A program made the position numbers and the translations under genes. A stretch of DNA of 6,840 nt from an uncultured Moraxella sp. (lineage in GTDB: Bacteria > Pseudomonadota > Gammaproteobacteria > Pseudomonadales > Moraxellaceae), in contig CALTTE010000086.1 in the NCBI GenBank assembly GCA_943908405.1, forward strand, positions 1-6,840. Reading direction: 5' to 3'. The stretch's first letter is position 1. Every line of letters starts with the position of its first letter. The notes below the pieces were generated by a model. The model saw nothing but the letters and a program-made list of their open reading frames with translations. It did no database searches and was not told the origin of the DNA. Positions 1 to 5,233 of this stretch are shown piece by piece.

Positions 1-57
1 CAAGCCATTGGCAATTTGGGACACCTTGCCCCTTTGATTGTGGCGTTAAAAGGTTAA
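1..57 (+). CDS. C-terminal end of upstream gene, probably portal protein (partial)
   Basis: An open frame enters from the left edge and encodes 18 residues (ending LIVALKG) before TAA at 55-57. In HK97-type phages the gene just upstream of the prohead protease is normally the portal protein, the dodecameric ring at the DNA-packaging vertex, so this is most likely its C-terminus. That is inferred from position only; 18 residues carry no diagnostic motif. A small head-accessory gene is the alternative. The stop lies 24 nt before the protease start, so the two genes are probably co-transcribed. Confidence 0.5.
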   Translation, partial: QAIGNLGHLAPLIVALKG

Positions 58-81
58 AAATGCAAAGATTAGGGGATAACG

Positions 82-726
82 ATGATAAAAACCAAAAATT
101 TGGCGTTTGATACGCAAACGGTAGAAAATGATGGCACTTTTGGCGGTTATTGCAATGTCTTTGGTATTAAAGACAGTTATGGCGATGTGGTGCAAAAAGG
201 GGCATTTGCCCATTCTATCAAGCATTGGCAAGCCAAAAACAAATTCCCACCGATACTCTGGCAGCACGACCAAAGCCAAGTGATTGGCATATGGACGCAG
301 TTGGTGGAAGACGAACGTGGGCTGTACGGGAAGGGCAAGCTACTTATCGATGACGTTGCCAAAGCCCGTGAAGCCCACGCCTTGTTAAAACACGGGGCGA
401 TTGACGGACTGTCTATTGGTTATTTAATCAAAGACAGTGAATTTGACCAAAACAATGAAACGCTGTATTTAAAACAGCTGGAGTTAAAAGAGATATCGGT
501 GGTTACCTTCCCTGCCAATGACGAGAGCCGTATTGATGCGGTCAAATCGTTATTACAACAGGGAACACTACCGAGCCTAGCACAATTTGAAAAATTCTTG
601 CGTGAGGCAGGATTTAGCAAAAACCAAGCCGTGGTGATTGCCAGCCACGGTTTGCGACGACTTTTGGGTGAGCCAAAGGACACTGACGCTGTAAAAGCGA
701 TGGCAATTTTACAACAACTGATTTAA
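82..726 (+). CDS. HK97-family prohead (capsid maturation) serine protease
   Basis: A 214-residue protein of the caudovirus prohead protease family (herpesvirus assemblin-like fold). It acts inside the procapsid, removing the N-terminal delta domain of the MCP and then itself. Family landmarks seen in order are GYCNVFGIKDSYGDVV (22-37), WQHD (60-63), GLSIGY (109-114) and LKEISVVTFPAN (135-146). By comparison with the family the catalytic residues should be His62, Ser111 and Glu137, all present. The C-terminal part (about 160-214) is a variable helical tail. Length is normal. The ATG at 82 follows AGGGGAT at good spacing; the ATG at 60 is in another frame and stops quickly. The MCP starts 9 nt downstream, the usual order. 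The enzyme looks intact even though its substrate gene has a broken frame. Confidence 0.95.
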   Translation: MIKTKNLAFDTQTVENDGTFGGYCNVFGIKDSYGDVVQKGAFAHSIKHWQAKNKFPPILWQHDQSQVIGIWTQLVEDERGLYGKGKLLIDDVAKAREAHALLKHGAIDGLSIGYLIKDSEFDQNNETLYLKQLELKEISVVTFPANDESRIDAVKSLLQQGTLPSLAQFEKFLREAGFSKNQAVVIASHGLRRLLGEPKDTDAVKAMAILQQLI

Positions 727-735
727 GGATTTTTT

Positions 736-1946
736 ATGACTGATACAACACAAATGGGCAACGTTCAAACCGAGCTTGCCCAAAAATTTGCCCAAGTGGC
801 AGACAATCTAAAAGCCCAAGCCGAAGAGATACAAGGCAAAATGGCAAACGGCGAAAAACTGTCCGCAAATGCTAAGCAAACCGCCGATGAGGCATTGATT
901 AAATACAATGAATTGTCAGCAAAAATGCAGGAGCTTGAACAAAAATCAGCACGCCGTGGCAGTGGCGGTGATGACAAAAGAACGCTGGGGCAACGCTTGG
1001 CAGACAGTGAGCAATTAAAGCAGTTGCAAGCCGACCCAAGGGGAGTAAAGCACGCCAAGATTGAGGTTAAGGCGGCGACAATCGGCAGTGCCACCAGCGA
1101 CACCGCAGGGGCGGCAGGTAGTTTGGTACGCCCTGATGTGCAAGCTGGTATCATCGCCCCACCCAATCGCCGTCTGACCGTGCGTGATTTATTGATGAGC
1201 GGACAAACGGCAAGTAACGCCATTACCTATATGAAAGAGACAGGCTTTACTAATGCGGCGGCAGCACAAAGGGCAGAAGGCGATAAAAAAGCCCAATCGG
1301 ACATTAAATTTGGTGAGGTAACCACCAATGTGGTTACCCTTGCTCATTATATCAAGGCGAGCCGTCAAATCCTACACGATGCCCCAATGCTAGCAAGCTA
1401 TATCAATGGACGGCTGATGTATGGGCTAAAACTGATTGAAGAACAACAGCTACTAAACGGCGATGGCGAAAGTGGCAACCTAAAGGGCATTATCCCCCAA
1501 GCGACCGCTTTTGCTGATAAGGCGAAATTGGGTGCTTATACCCTAATTGACCAGTTACGCTTGGCACAGCTACAAACGTTGTTGGCGGAGTATCCAGCCA
1601 CAGGCTACGTGCTAAACCCGATTGACTGGGCAACGCTTGAGCTTGCCAAAGACAATGAAGGGCGGTATATCATCGACAACCGCAATCGGTGGCGTCGCCT
1701 ACTCTATGGGGTTTGCCTGTGGTGGCAACCCAAGCGATAGAACAAGGTAAGTTTTTGACAGGGGCGTTTAATCTAGCCGCCCAAATCTTTGATAGCGAGA
1801 CGGCAAGCGTTGAGGTGGGGTTTGAAAATGATGACTTTACCAGAAACTTAATCACCGTGCTTTGTGAAGAGCGATTGGCACTGGCGGTCTATCGCCCTGA
1901 AGCGTTTGTTTATGGGACGCTAAAAGCTAAGTGGATTACTTTATAA
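736..1946 (+). pseudogene. Major capsid protein, HK97 gp5 family, frame broken near 1681
   Basis: MCP with a helical, Lys/Glu/Gln-rich delta (scaffold) domain at residues 1 to about 110, then the HK97 fold beginning around ATIGSATSDTAGAAGSL. Strong gp5 landmarks are RRLTVRDLL (145-153), DAPMLASYINGRLMYG (215-230), LLNGDG (239-244) and YVLNPIDW (291-298). After KDNEGRYIIDN (residue 315) the frame fails and runs into TAG at 1738-1740, giving a 334-residue product. The remaining capsid sequence (SVASPTLWGLPVV to CEERLALAVYRPEAF) continues in the -1 frame to TAA at 1944-1946. Adding one C at 1680-1681 gives a continuous 403-residue protein (N-P-Q-S-V at the junction). By alignment with HK97, Lys185, Asn371 and Glu378 match cross-linking Lys169, Asn356 and Glu363; the last two lie beyond the break. 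SD AAGGA at 725-729. Sequencing error or true mutation cannot be told apart here. Confidence 0.93.
1680..1682 (+). other. Single-base frame break inside the capsid gene
   Basis: The upstream frame reads GAC AAC CGC AAT CGG. Reading as GAC AAC (C)CG CAA TCG GTG restores the family sequence. The break sits in a short C run, a common place for a base to be lost by sequencing error or mutation. No X XXY YYZ slippery heptamer is present here. Confidence 0.85.
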
Positions 1947-1947
1947 G

Positions 1948-1971
1948 CTGGTTTGATAACAGGTTTGATAA
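1948..1971 (+). repeat. 12-bp imperfect tandem duplication after the capsid stop
   Basis: CTGGTTTGATAA is followed directly by CAGGTTTGATAA (11 of 12 identical), starting 2 nt after the capsid stop codon and ending just before the terminator hairpin. It is one of several stop-proximal duplications in this window. Confidence 0.7.
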
Positions 1972-1977
1972 AACCAT

Positions 1978-2002
1978 AAACCCCCAAATTTGGGGGTTTT
2001 TT
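1978..2002 (+). terminator. Rho-independent terminator after the capsid gene
   Basis: Perfect stem AAACCCCC / GGGGGTTT with central AAATTT, followed by a T run to 2002. A terminator directly after the capsid gene is common in phages and limits read-through from this highly expressed cistron. Here it also marks the left edge of the accessory island. Confidence 0.88.
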
Positions 2003-2015
2003 GTGGAGTAAAAAG

Positions 2016-2519
2016 ATGACGAAAAATGAAGCGTATGCAAAAATGATTGAGGTGTTGTTTGCAGGGGCGGTGGATGCCGAGCCTGATGAGATTAATGATG
2101 AGGTGGTACGCATTGTGGATACGGTGTTTTTGGAGATTACCAAATGCCACAATCGCATTAAACCGATTGCGGTGATTTTTGATGGTTTGGGTGAGCTTTA
2201 CTATGGGGCAATCCCTGATGAGATTAAGGTACTGGTTGGGTCTAAGACGTGGCAGGAGTATTTGGCAGGCAAAACACCCAGTATCCCAAGTGATGATGAG
2301 CTTGCCAATGCCGTCAAAAATTGGCTGGTAGGGCAAGCATTGGTGGCGGTTTTTGGTGAAAAAGACGCTAAAAAGGTAAGTGATTATGCCAATATTGCCA
2401 TGACGTTTTATGAGTCTTGGATAAAATACAGCCAACAAAACCGCCGTATGATGCTGTGTATCAATAAAGCTCGTGTTAATTGGCGAACGCCGTTGCAATT
2501 GGCTTTGATGGGGCTGTAA
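2016..2519 (+). CDS. Hypothetical protein, 167 aa, first gene of the accessory island
   Basis: I do not recognise this protein. It is soluble-looking, acidic in its first third (AEPDEINDEV at 21-30), with a short hydrophobic strand IAVIFDGLGELYYG (51-64) and a mostly helical C-terminal half containing WLVGQALVAVFGEKDAKKV (103-121) and an aromatic/basic stretch FYESWIKYSQQNRR (131-144). No signal peptide or membrane helix is seen. The ATG at 2016 is chosen because GGAG (2005-2008) lies 7 nt upstream; a longer TTG start at 2001 would lie inside the terminator. It follows the capsid terminator and has no obvious promoter of its own, so it may depend on read-through. The helical C-terminal half faintly recalls phage head-tail adaptors, but a gp6-like connector is already encoded at 4504, so I assign no function. 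Confidence 0.8.
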   Translation: MTKNEAYAKMIEVLFAGAVDAEPDEINDEVVRIVDTVFLEITKCHNRIKPIAVIFDGLGELYYGAIPDEIKVLVGSKTWQEYLAGKTPSIPSDDELANAVKNWLVGQALVAVFGEKDAKKVSDYANIAMTFYESWIKYSQQNRRMMLCINKARVNWRTPLQLALMGL

Positions 2520-2563
2520 AGGCTATTTAGACATTGGCATTCAGGCATTGGTATTTAAGGGCA

Positions 2564-2597
2564 TTTACAATTAAATACAAAAAGGTTATGCTATATT
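2564..2597 (+). promoter_or_regulatory. Candidate sigma70 promoter for the membrane-protein gene
   Basis: An extended -10 element, TGC followed by TATATT, occupies 2589-2597. Alternatively TTTACA (2564-2569) is spaced 17 bp from TATGCT (2587-2592). Either would start transcription a short distance before the ATG at 2631. The region is AT-rich and lies in a 111-nt gap between genes, which supports a local promoter. Confidence 0.5.
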
Positions 2598-2630
2598 GTC
2601 TTTATTTTATTGTCCTTTTGAGTGCCAACG

Positions 2631-3002
2631 ATGTCGCTGATTGTAAGCAAAATCGCCCAAGCTATTTTTGATAACACTTTAGGCAAATGGCTTGGGTCAT
2701 TATCAGATAATGCCAAATGCTGGATTGGTTTTGTGGTATGGGTGTTGTTTGTGGTGGTGCTATTTTGGTTTCCCCAAAGCCCAACCGTAGATAACCCCTT
2801 GTACTGGAATGAAAATAAAAATCCCTTTGTTAAAGATGAGGGGTGGGCATTTGCCAAGGTGGTTTTCCCGTTAATTTGGGGGGTTTTTGGGGTGAAAAAA
2901 TGCCTAAATACCGAAGGCTTTCCCTTGGTTGTTGCCTTATTGTTTGGATTTTTAGTGGCAGTCGCCCTGCTGTATGCCCTAGCAACATCAGGGTGGTTTT
3001 GA
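2631..3002 (+). CDS. Small three-helix membrane protein, function unknown
   Basis: A 123-residue, strongly hydrophobic protein. Probable membrane segments are WIGFVVWVLFVVVLFWF (31-47), WAFAKVVFPLIWGVFGV (72-88) and FPLVVALLFGFLVAVALLYAL (97-117). A polar loop (about 48-70) lies between the first two, and the N-terminus (1-28) is amphipathic. It probably sits in the inner membrane. It does not resemble a classical holin in context, because it lies in the head-neck region next to a toxin module rather than beside an endolysin. Small phage membrane proteins in such positions are often superinfection-exclusion or conversion factors; that is inference only. Start: ATG 2631 has weak GAG (2620-2622) 8 nt upstream; an in-frame GTG at 2622 is possible. 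A promoter candidate lies just upstream. Confidence 0.75.
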   Translation: MSLIVSKIAQAIFDNTLGKWLGSLSDNAKCWIGFVVWVLFVVVLFWFPQSPTVDNPLYWNENKNPFVKDEGWAFAKVVFPLIWGVFGVKKCLNTEGFPLVVALLFGFLVAVALLYALATSGWF

Positions 3003-3057
3003 TGTCTTTGACAAGCATTGCTCCTTGAATTAGTCTATGAATTTTAAGGGGCAATGG

Positions 3058-3360
3058 ATGATTTATGAAATTGGTGAGCGGTTTTTAAAAAGCACGTGGG
3101 CAAAAATAGCCTTGCTTTTGGTGTCTATGCTGATGATGTTTTTGATGTTTGGCGTGGCAGGATTTAATCCAAGTAAGGCAATGCTTCGTTGCCGTGGTGT
3201 TGATGTGCCAAAATCGGTAAGCCTAGCACAAAGCGAAAGTTTTTGCCGATGTATGACAAGCAATGCCACTTTTGGCAATATTGATGAAAAAACAAGCCAA
3301 TGCCTAGAACGATTGGATAATCATAAAAATGCGGTAAGGCAAGTTTTTAAGGCAGATTAA
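3058..3360 (+). CDS. Single-helix membrane-anchored Cys-containing protein, unknown
   Basis: A 100-residue protein with a short N-terminal segment (MIYEIGERFLKSTW), one hydrophobic helix (about 16-36, AKIALLLVSMLMMFLMFGVAG) and a hydrophilic domain of about 64 residues with four cysteines (Cys45, Cys63, Cys65, Cys82). The layout suggests a membrane-tethered periplasmic domain held by up to two disulfides. There is no lipobox at the end of the helix. I do not recognise the family. The ATG at 3058 is preferred because AAGGGG (3046-3051) is 6 nt upstream; the in-frame ATG at 3037 has no comparable site. It lies 55 nt after the three-helix protein and before a strong terminator, so the two probably form one unit and may act together at the envelope (inference). 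Confidence 0.75.
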   Translation: MIYEIGERFLKSTWAKIALLLVSMLMMFLMFGVAGFNPSKAMLRCRGVDVPKSVSLAQSESFCRCMTSNATFGNIDEKTSQCLERLDNHKNAVRQVFKAD

Positions 3361-3402
3361 ATGTGGTTTTAATGCCGTAACCAATTAAAAACAACCATAA
3401 AC

Positions 3403-3437
3403 AAAAACCCAAACTTTGGCGAGTTTGGGTTTTTTTT
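3403..3437 (+). terminator. Rho-independent terminator after the membrane-protein pair
   Basis: Stem AAAAACCCAAACT (3403-3415) pairs with AGTTTGGGTTTTT (3422-3434) around loop TTGGCG, with eight T from 3430. It closes the transcription unit that starts near 2590. Confidence 0.88.
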
Positions 3438-3469
3438 ATTCAACCCTTTGGACAGGAAAGGATTAAATA

Positions 3470-3592
3470 ATGAGTGATTTTAACATAAATTTGGGTGGGT
3501 GGCTAATGCAAATAATACAAAAGTATAAAAATTCAAAAGCCCCCTTGCCGCCTGTTTTGGTGGCGATGATTGAGAGGTTAAGCTGTCGCTAA
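3470..3592 (+). CDS. Small ORF, 40 aa, unknown
   Basis: ATG 3470 to TAA 3590-3592, starting MSDFNINLGGWLMQIIQKY and ending PVLVAMIERLSCR. It has a good ribosome binding site, AGGAAAGGA at 3454-3462, about 8 nt before the ATG. This is the main reason to believe it is translated. The protein is too short to classify: an N-terminal amphipathic part, a Pro-containing middle (APLPP, 24-28) and a C-terminal helix. It sits alone between the terminator at 3403 and the toxin module, with no clear promoter of its own. Its stop codon lies in a 14-bp tandem duplication. Confidence 0.5.
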   Translation: MSDFNINLGGWLMQIIQKYKNSKAPLPPVLVAMIERLSCR

Positions 3593-3615
3593 GTAACAAA
3601 TGCTAAGTAACAAAT
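3588..3615 (+). repeat. Exact 14-bp tandem duplication across the small-ORF stop
   Basis: GCTAAGTAACAAAT occurs twice back to back (3588-3601 and 3602-3615). The first copy contains the TAA of the 40-residue ORF; the second runs into the palindrome in front of the antitoxin promoter. Confidence 0.9.
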
Positions 3616-3651
3616 TTGTAGGCAAAATTTGTGGTAGAATGGGCAAAATTT
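3610..3651 (+). promoter_or_regulatory. Extended -10 promoter with candidate operator for the antitoxin-toxin pair
   Basis: TGG followed by TAGAAT (3632-3640) is an extended -10 element; no good -35 box is seen. The perfect palindrome ACAAATTTGT (3610-3619) lies where a -35 box would be. Related CAAAATTT cores recur at 3623-3630 and 3644-3651, on both sides of the -10. Such spacing suits autorepression by an antitoxin or antitoxin-toxin complex, the rule for phd-doc operons. That these sites bind the product is inference. Confidence 0.5.
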
Positions 3652-3665
3652 AACTGGAGCATATG

Positions 3666-3809
3666 ATGAGCCAAAATATCACCCCCAAAAATGTTGCCCC
3701 CATTGCCATAACGCTGACAGGGCAAAGCGGACAACGGGTTATTTTAAACACCGCTCGGCGTGTGTTGCGTGAACACCAAAAAGAGATTAAGGCGTTGGCG
3801 GATAAATGA
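3666..3809 (+). CDS. Putative compact antitoxin paired with Doc
   Basis: A 47-residue protein: a beta-like N-terminal half (IAITLTGQSGQRVILNT, 13-29) and a basic helix (ARRVLREHQKEIKALADK, 30-47). It is called an antitoxin because its stop overlaps the Doc start by 4 nt (ATGA at 3806-3809), the tightly coupled order typical of type II modules. It is shorter than P1 Phd (73 residues) and I see no Phd/YefM signature, so it may belong to another small antitoxin family. The helix is a plausible toxin-binding segment, by analogy with the C-terminal helix of Phd. Start: ATG 3666 has GGAG (3656-3659) 6 nt upstream; ATG 3663 is too close to it. The upstream palindrome suggests autoregulation. Confidence 0.78.
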   Translation: MSQNITPKNVAPIAITLTGQSGQRVILNTARRVLREHQKEIKALADK

Positions 3810-4171
3810 TTGATGTCCAGTTTGTGATTGCCATTCACGATGAGATATTGGCAAGCGAAAAAGGATTGGCTGGCATTAAAAGCTTAGCAAGCTTACAAGG
3901 GGCGTTATCACGCATTGATAATCAGATGGTTTATGAGCCGCTGGATGATATTTATTTGATTGCCGCTTTTTATGGGGTGGCTTTGGCAAACGCCCACGCT
4001 TTTAATGATGGTAATAAACGCACCGCCCTTGTGGTGATGCTGACTTACCTTGAATTGCAAGGGGTAACCATTGCCCAAAATACAGGGCTTGATGAACTGA
4101 TGGTAAAAGTTGCCACCAAACAGCTGGATTTTTATGGGCTGGCAGATAAGCTAAGACGGCGTACCTTATAG
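3806..4171 (+). CDS. doc: Doc-family toxin (death on curing, Fic fold)
   Basis: A 121-residue protein close in size to P1 Doc (126). The Fic/Doc signature HAFNDGNKR is at 64-72, supplying the key His64, Phe66, Asp68, Asn70, Lys71 and Arg72. Lys71, in place of the Gly found in AMP-transferring Fic enzymes, is the Doc type. P1 Doc is a kinase that phosphorylates EF-Tu on Thr382 and stops translation; this protein probably does the same in the cytoplasm. It also has the usual N-terminal helix (VIAIHDEILASEKG) and GLAGIKSLASLQGAL (20-34). All core residues are present, so it should be active. Translation is coupled to the antitoxin by the ATGA overlap, and a terminator follows. In a prophage the pair could stabilise the element or act against other phages (inference). 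Confidence 0.95.
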   Translation: MIDVQFVIAIHDEILASEKGLAGIKSLASLQGALSRIDNQMVYEPLDDIYLIAAFYGVALANAHAFNDGNKRTALVVMLTYLELQGVTIAQNTGLDELMVKVATKQLDFYGLADKLRRRTL

Positions 4172-4182
4172 CCTTTATTGAC

Positions 4183-4204
4183 AAAGCCCAATAGGGCTTT
4201 TTTT
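4183..4204 (+). terminator. Rho-independent terminator after doc
   Basis: Stem AAAGCCC (4183-4189), loop AATA, GGGCTTT (4194-4200), then T to 4204. It closes the antitoxin-toxin unit and marks the right edge of the accessory island. Confidence 0.85.
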
Positions 4205-4222
4205 ATTATCTAAGGAGCAATG

Positions 4223-4507
4223 ATGAACTACATTGTATTACGCCAACACTTTGGCGATAGGCAGTATTTTAGCGGTGAGATACGCCCCATTGACGATAAA
4301 ATGGTGGCGGATAAGCTGATTAAATTGGGCGTGCTTGCCGACCCAAACCAAAAACCAACGGACGACAAGGCAAACGATAAGACGGACGACAAACCAAGCA
4401 AGCCCAGCCAAAAGCTTGCCCCTAGACCTAAAAACAAAATGGCAAAAGCCCCCCAAAACAAAGCCCAAAACAATCAAGACGACAAAAGCGATAAGGGCAA
4501 CCTGTGA
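4223..4507 (+). CDS. Small phage protein with disordered Lys/Asp/Pro-rich tail
   Basis: A 94-residue protein (ATG 4223, 5 nt after AGGAG at 4213-4217; ATG 4220 is in frame but very close to the SD). Residues 1 to about 40 form a small folded part (YIVLRQHFGDRQYFSGEIRP, then a helix ending LIKLGVLAD). This resembles the short beta/helix proteins often found between the capsid and connector genes, with a pattern of hydrophobic strand, Gly-containing turn and a LI..GV ending. Residues 45-94 are low-complexity, rich in Lys, Asp, Asn, Gln and Pro (DDKAND, DDKPSKPSQK), and probably disordered. No firm function can be given; a minor head or neck accessory is likely from position. Its TGA overlaps the GTG start of the connector gene by 4 nt. 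Confidence 0.75.
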   Translation: MNYIVLRQHFGDRQYFSGEIRPIDDKMVADKLIKLGVLADPNQKPTDDKANDKTDDKPSKPSQKLAPRPKNKMAKAPQNKAQNNQDDKSDKGNL

Positions 4508-4815
4508 TAAGTCTAGACAGTGCCAAACAGCAATGCCGTATTGAACACGATGACGAAAACGAGCTGTTGCAAGGCTATATTAACGCCAGTATCAGCTATG
4601 CCCAAAGCTTTTTGGGGCGGACATTGTACAAAACGGCGGTGCCAAGCGAGGATAACAATGGGCTTGTCTTTAATGACAGTATTAAGCAAGCGTGCCTAAT
4701 GCTGATTGGGCATTGGTATGCTCATCGAGAAGCCGTGCCAGATGCCGAAAAACGCATTGAAACGCCGTTTTCGGTAACGCAATTGTTACAGCCTTATCGG
4801 ATTATGGGGGTATAA
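4504..4815 (+). CDS. Head-tail connector (adaptor), HK97 gp6-like
   Basis: A 103-residue protein. The N-terminal pattern LDSAKQQCRIEHDDENELLQGYINAS is that of the phage gp6-like connector family (alpha-helical ring proteins that dock under the portal and extend the DNA channel). Landmarks are the HDDE turn (15-18), a long helix through YINASISYAQSFLGR, and the later helix KQACLMLIGHWYAHRE, which is also characteristic. Start: GTG 4504, with AAGGG (4493-4497) 6 nt upstream and a GTGA overlap with the previous gene, so translation is probably coupled. The stop (TAA 4813-4815) abuts the ATG of the next gene, the expected head-closure partner. Confidence 0.88.
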   Translation: MISLDSAKQQCRIEHDDENELLQGYINASISYAQSFLGRTLYKTAVPSEDNNGLVFNDSIKQACLMLIGHWYAHREAVPDAEKRIETPFSVTQLLQPYRIMGV

Positions 4816-5142
4816 ATGCAAGCAGGGGAATTACGCCATAGAATTACGCTATATGTCCAAACCCCCACACGCTCCAAAACTGGGGCGGTTAAACTTGGCG
4901 AGCCACAAAAGGTTAAGACCATTTGGGCGAAGGTGTCGCCGTTGTCGGTCAAAGATGTTTTGCAAGCGGGGGCGGTCGGCTCAACATTAAAAGCACGAGC
5001 GGTTATCCGCTACCAAACAGGTATCACAAGCCAAATGCAGGTCGGTTATGATGGCAAGCGGTTTTTGATAGACGGCGACCCCTTGCCTGATAACCAAACA
5101 GGGCGTGAGTATTTAACCTTAATGCTTGCTGGTATTGACTAA
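4816..5142 (+). CDS. Head closure / head-tail joining protein (SPP1 gp16-like)
   Basis: A 108-residue protein. The opening MQAGELRHRITLYVQT is the hallmark of the phage head-tail joining (head closure) family: a small beta-barrel that seals the neck after DNA packaging and offers the tail-docking surface. Further family features are TIWAKVSPLSVKD (36-48), a mid-protein strand ARAVIRYQTGI and the end region YDGKRFLIDGDPLPDN (78-93). Length is typical. The ATG directly follows the connector stop (TAAATG), with a G-rich stretch at 4806-4810 as the probable SD. Confidence 0.92.
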   Translation: MQAGELRHRITLYVQTPTRSKTGAVKLGEPQKVKTIWAKVSPLSVKDVLQAGAVGSTLKARAVIRYQTGITSQMQVGYDGKRFLIDGDPLPDNQTGREYLTLMLAGID

Positions 5143-5145
5143 AAG

Positions 5146-5169
5146 CTTTGACAAAATCTTTGACAAAAA
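5146..5169 (+). repeat. 12-bp tandem duplication after the head-closure stop
   Basis: CTTTGACAAAAT (5146-5157) is followed by CTTTGACAAAAA (5158-5169), 11 of 12 identical, beginning 3 nt after the stop. Each copy carries TTGACA, but no convincing -10 lies at the right distance, so a promoter is not called. The rest of the gap to 5233 is A-rich and holds the next ribosome binding site. Confidence 0.75.
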
Positions 5170-5233
5170 GATTAAAAAAATAGCACAAAATCCTTGTGTA
5201 ATAAGGGGTTTGTGGCGACAAAAAGGGTGACAA

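Noticed and set aside
1168..1177. Near match to the Neisseria DNA uptake sequence (GCCGTCTGAC)
   Set aside because: A single imperfect copy inside a conserved capsid motif (RRLTV) is explained by coding sequence.
1682..1946. Separate gene starting at the in-frame ATG 1689
   Set aside because: The encoded sequence is the C-terminal part of the HK97 capsid fold, with no ribosome binding site. It is the remainder of the broken capsid gene.
2001..2015. TTG start extending the 167-residue protein upstream
   Set aside because: The TTG lies in the T tract of the terminator and has no SD; ATG 2016 has GGAG at proper spacing.
1941..2498. Long minus-strand ORF opposite the 167-residue gene
   Set aside because: It runs through the terminator and opposes a gene with a good SD; all convincing genes here are on the + strand.
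3008..3036. Promoter TTGACA with TAGTCT at 17-bp spacing before the Cys-rich membrane protein
   Set aside because: The -10 matches consensus at only three of six positions, and the gene can be served by the promoter near 2590.
4228..4477. Minus-strand hydrophobic ORFs opposite the Lys/Asp-rich gene
   Set aside because: They are mirror images of the low-complexity A/C-rich coding region and have no start signals.
5148..5204. Promoter using either TTGACA copy in the 12-bp repeat
   Set aside because: The -35 match is perfect but no acceptable -10 occurs 16-18 bp downstream; TAATAA at 5199-5204 is too far away.
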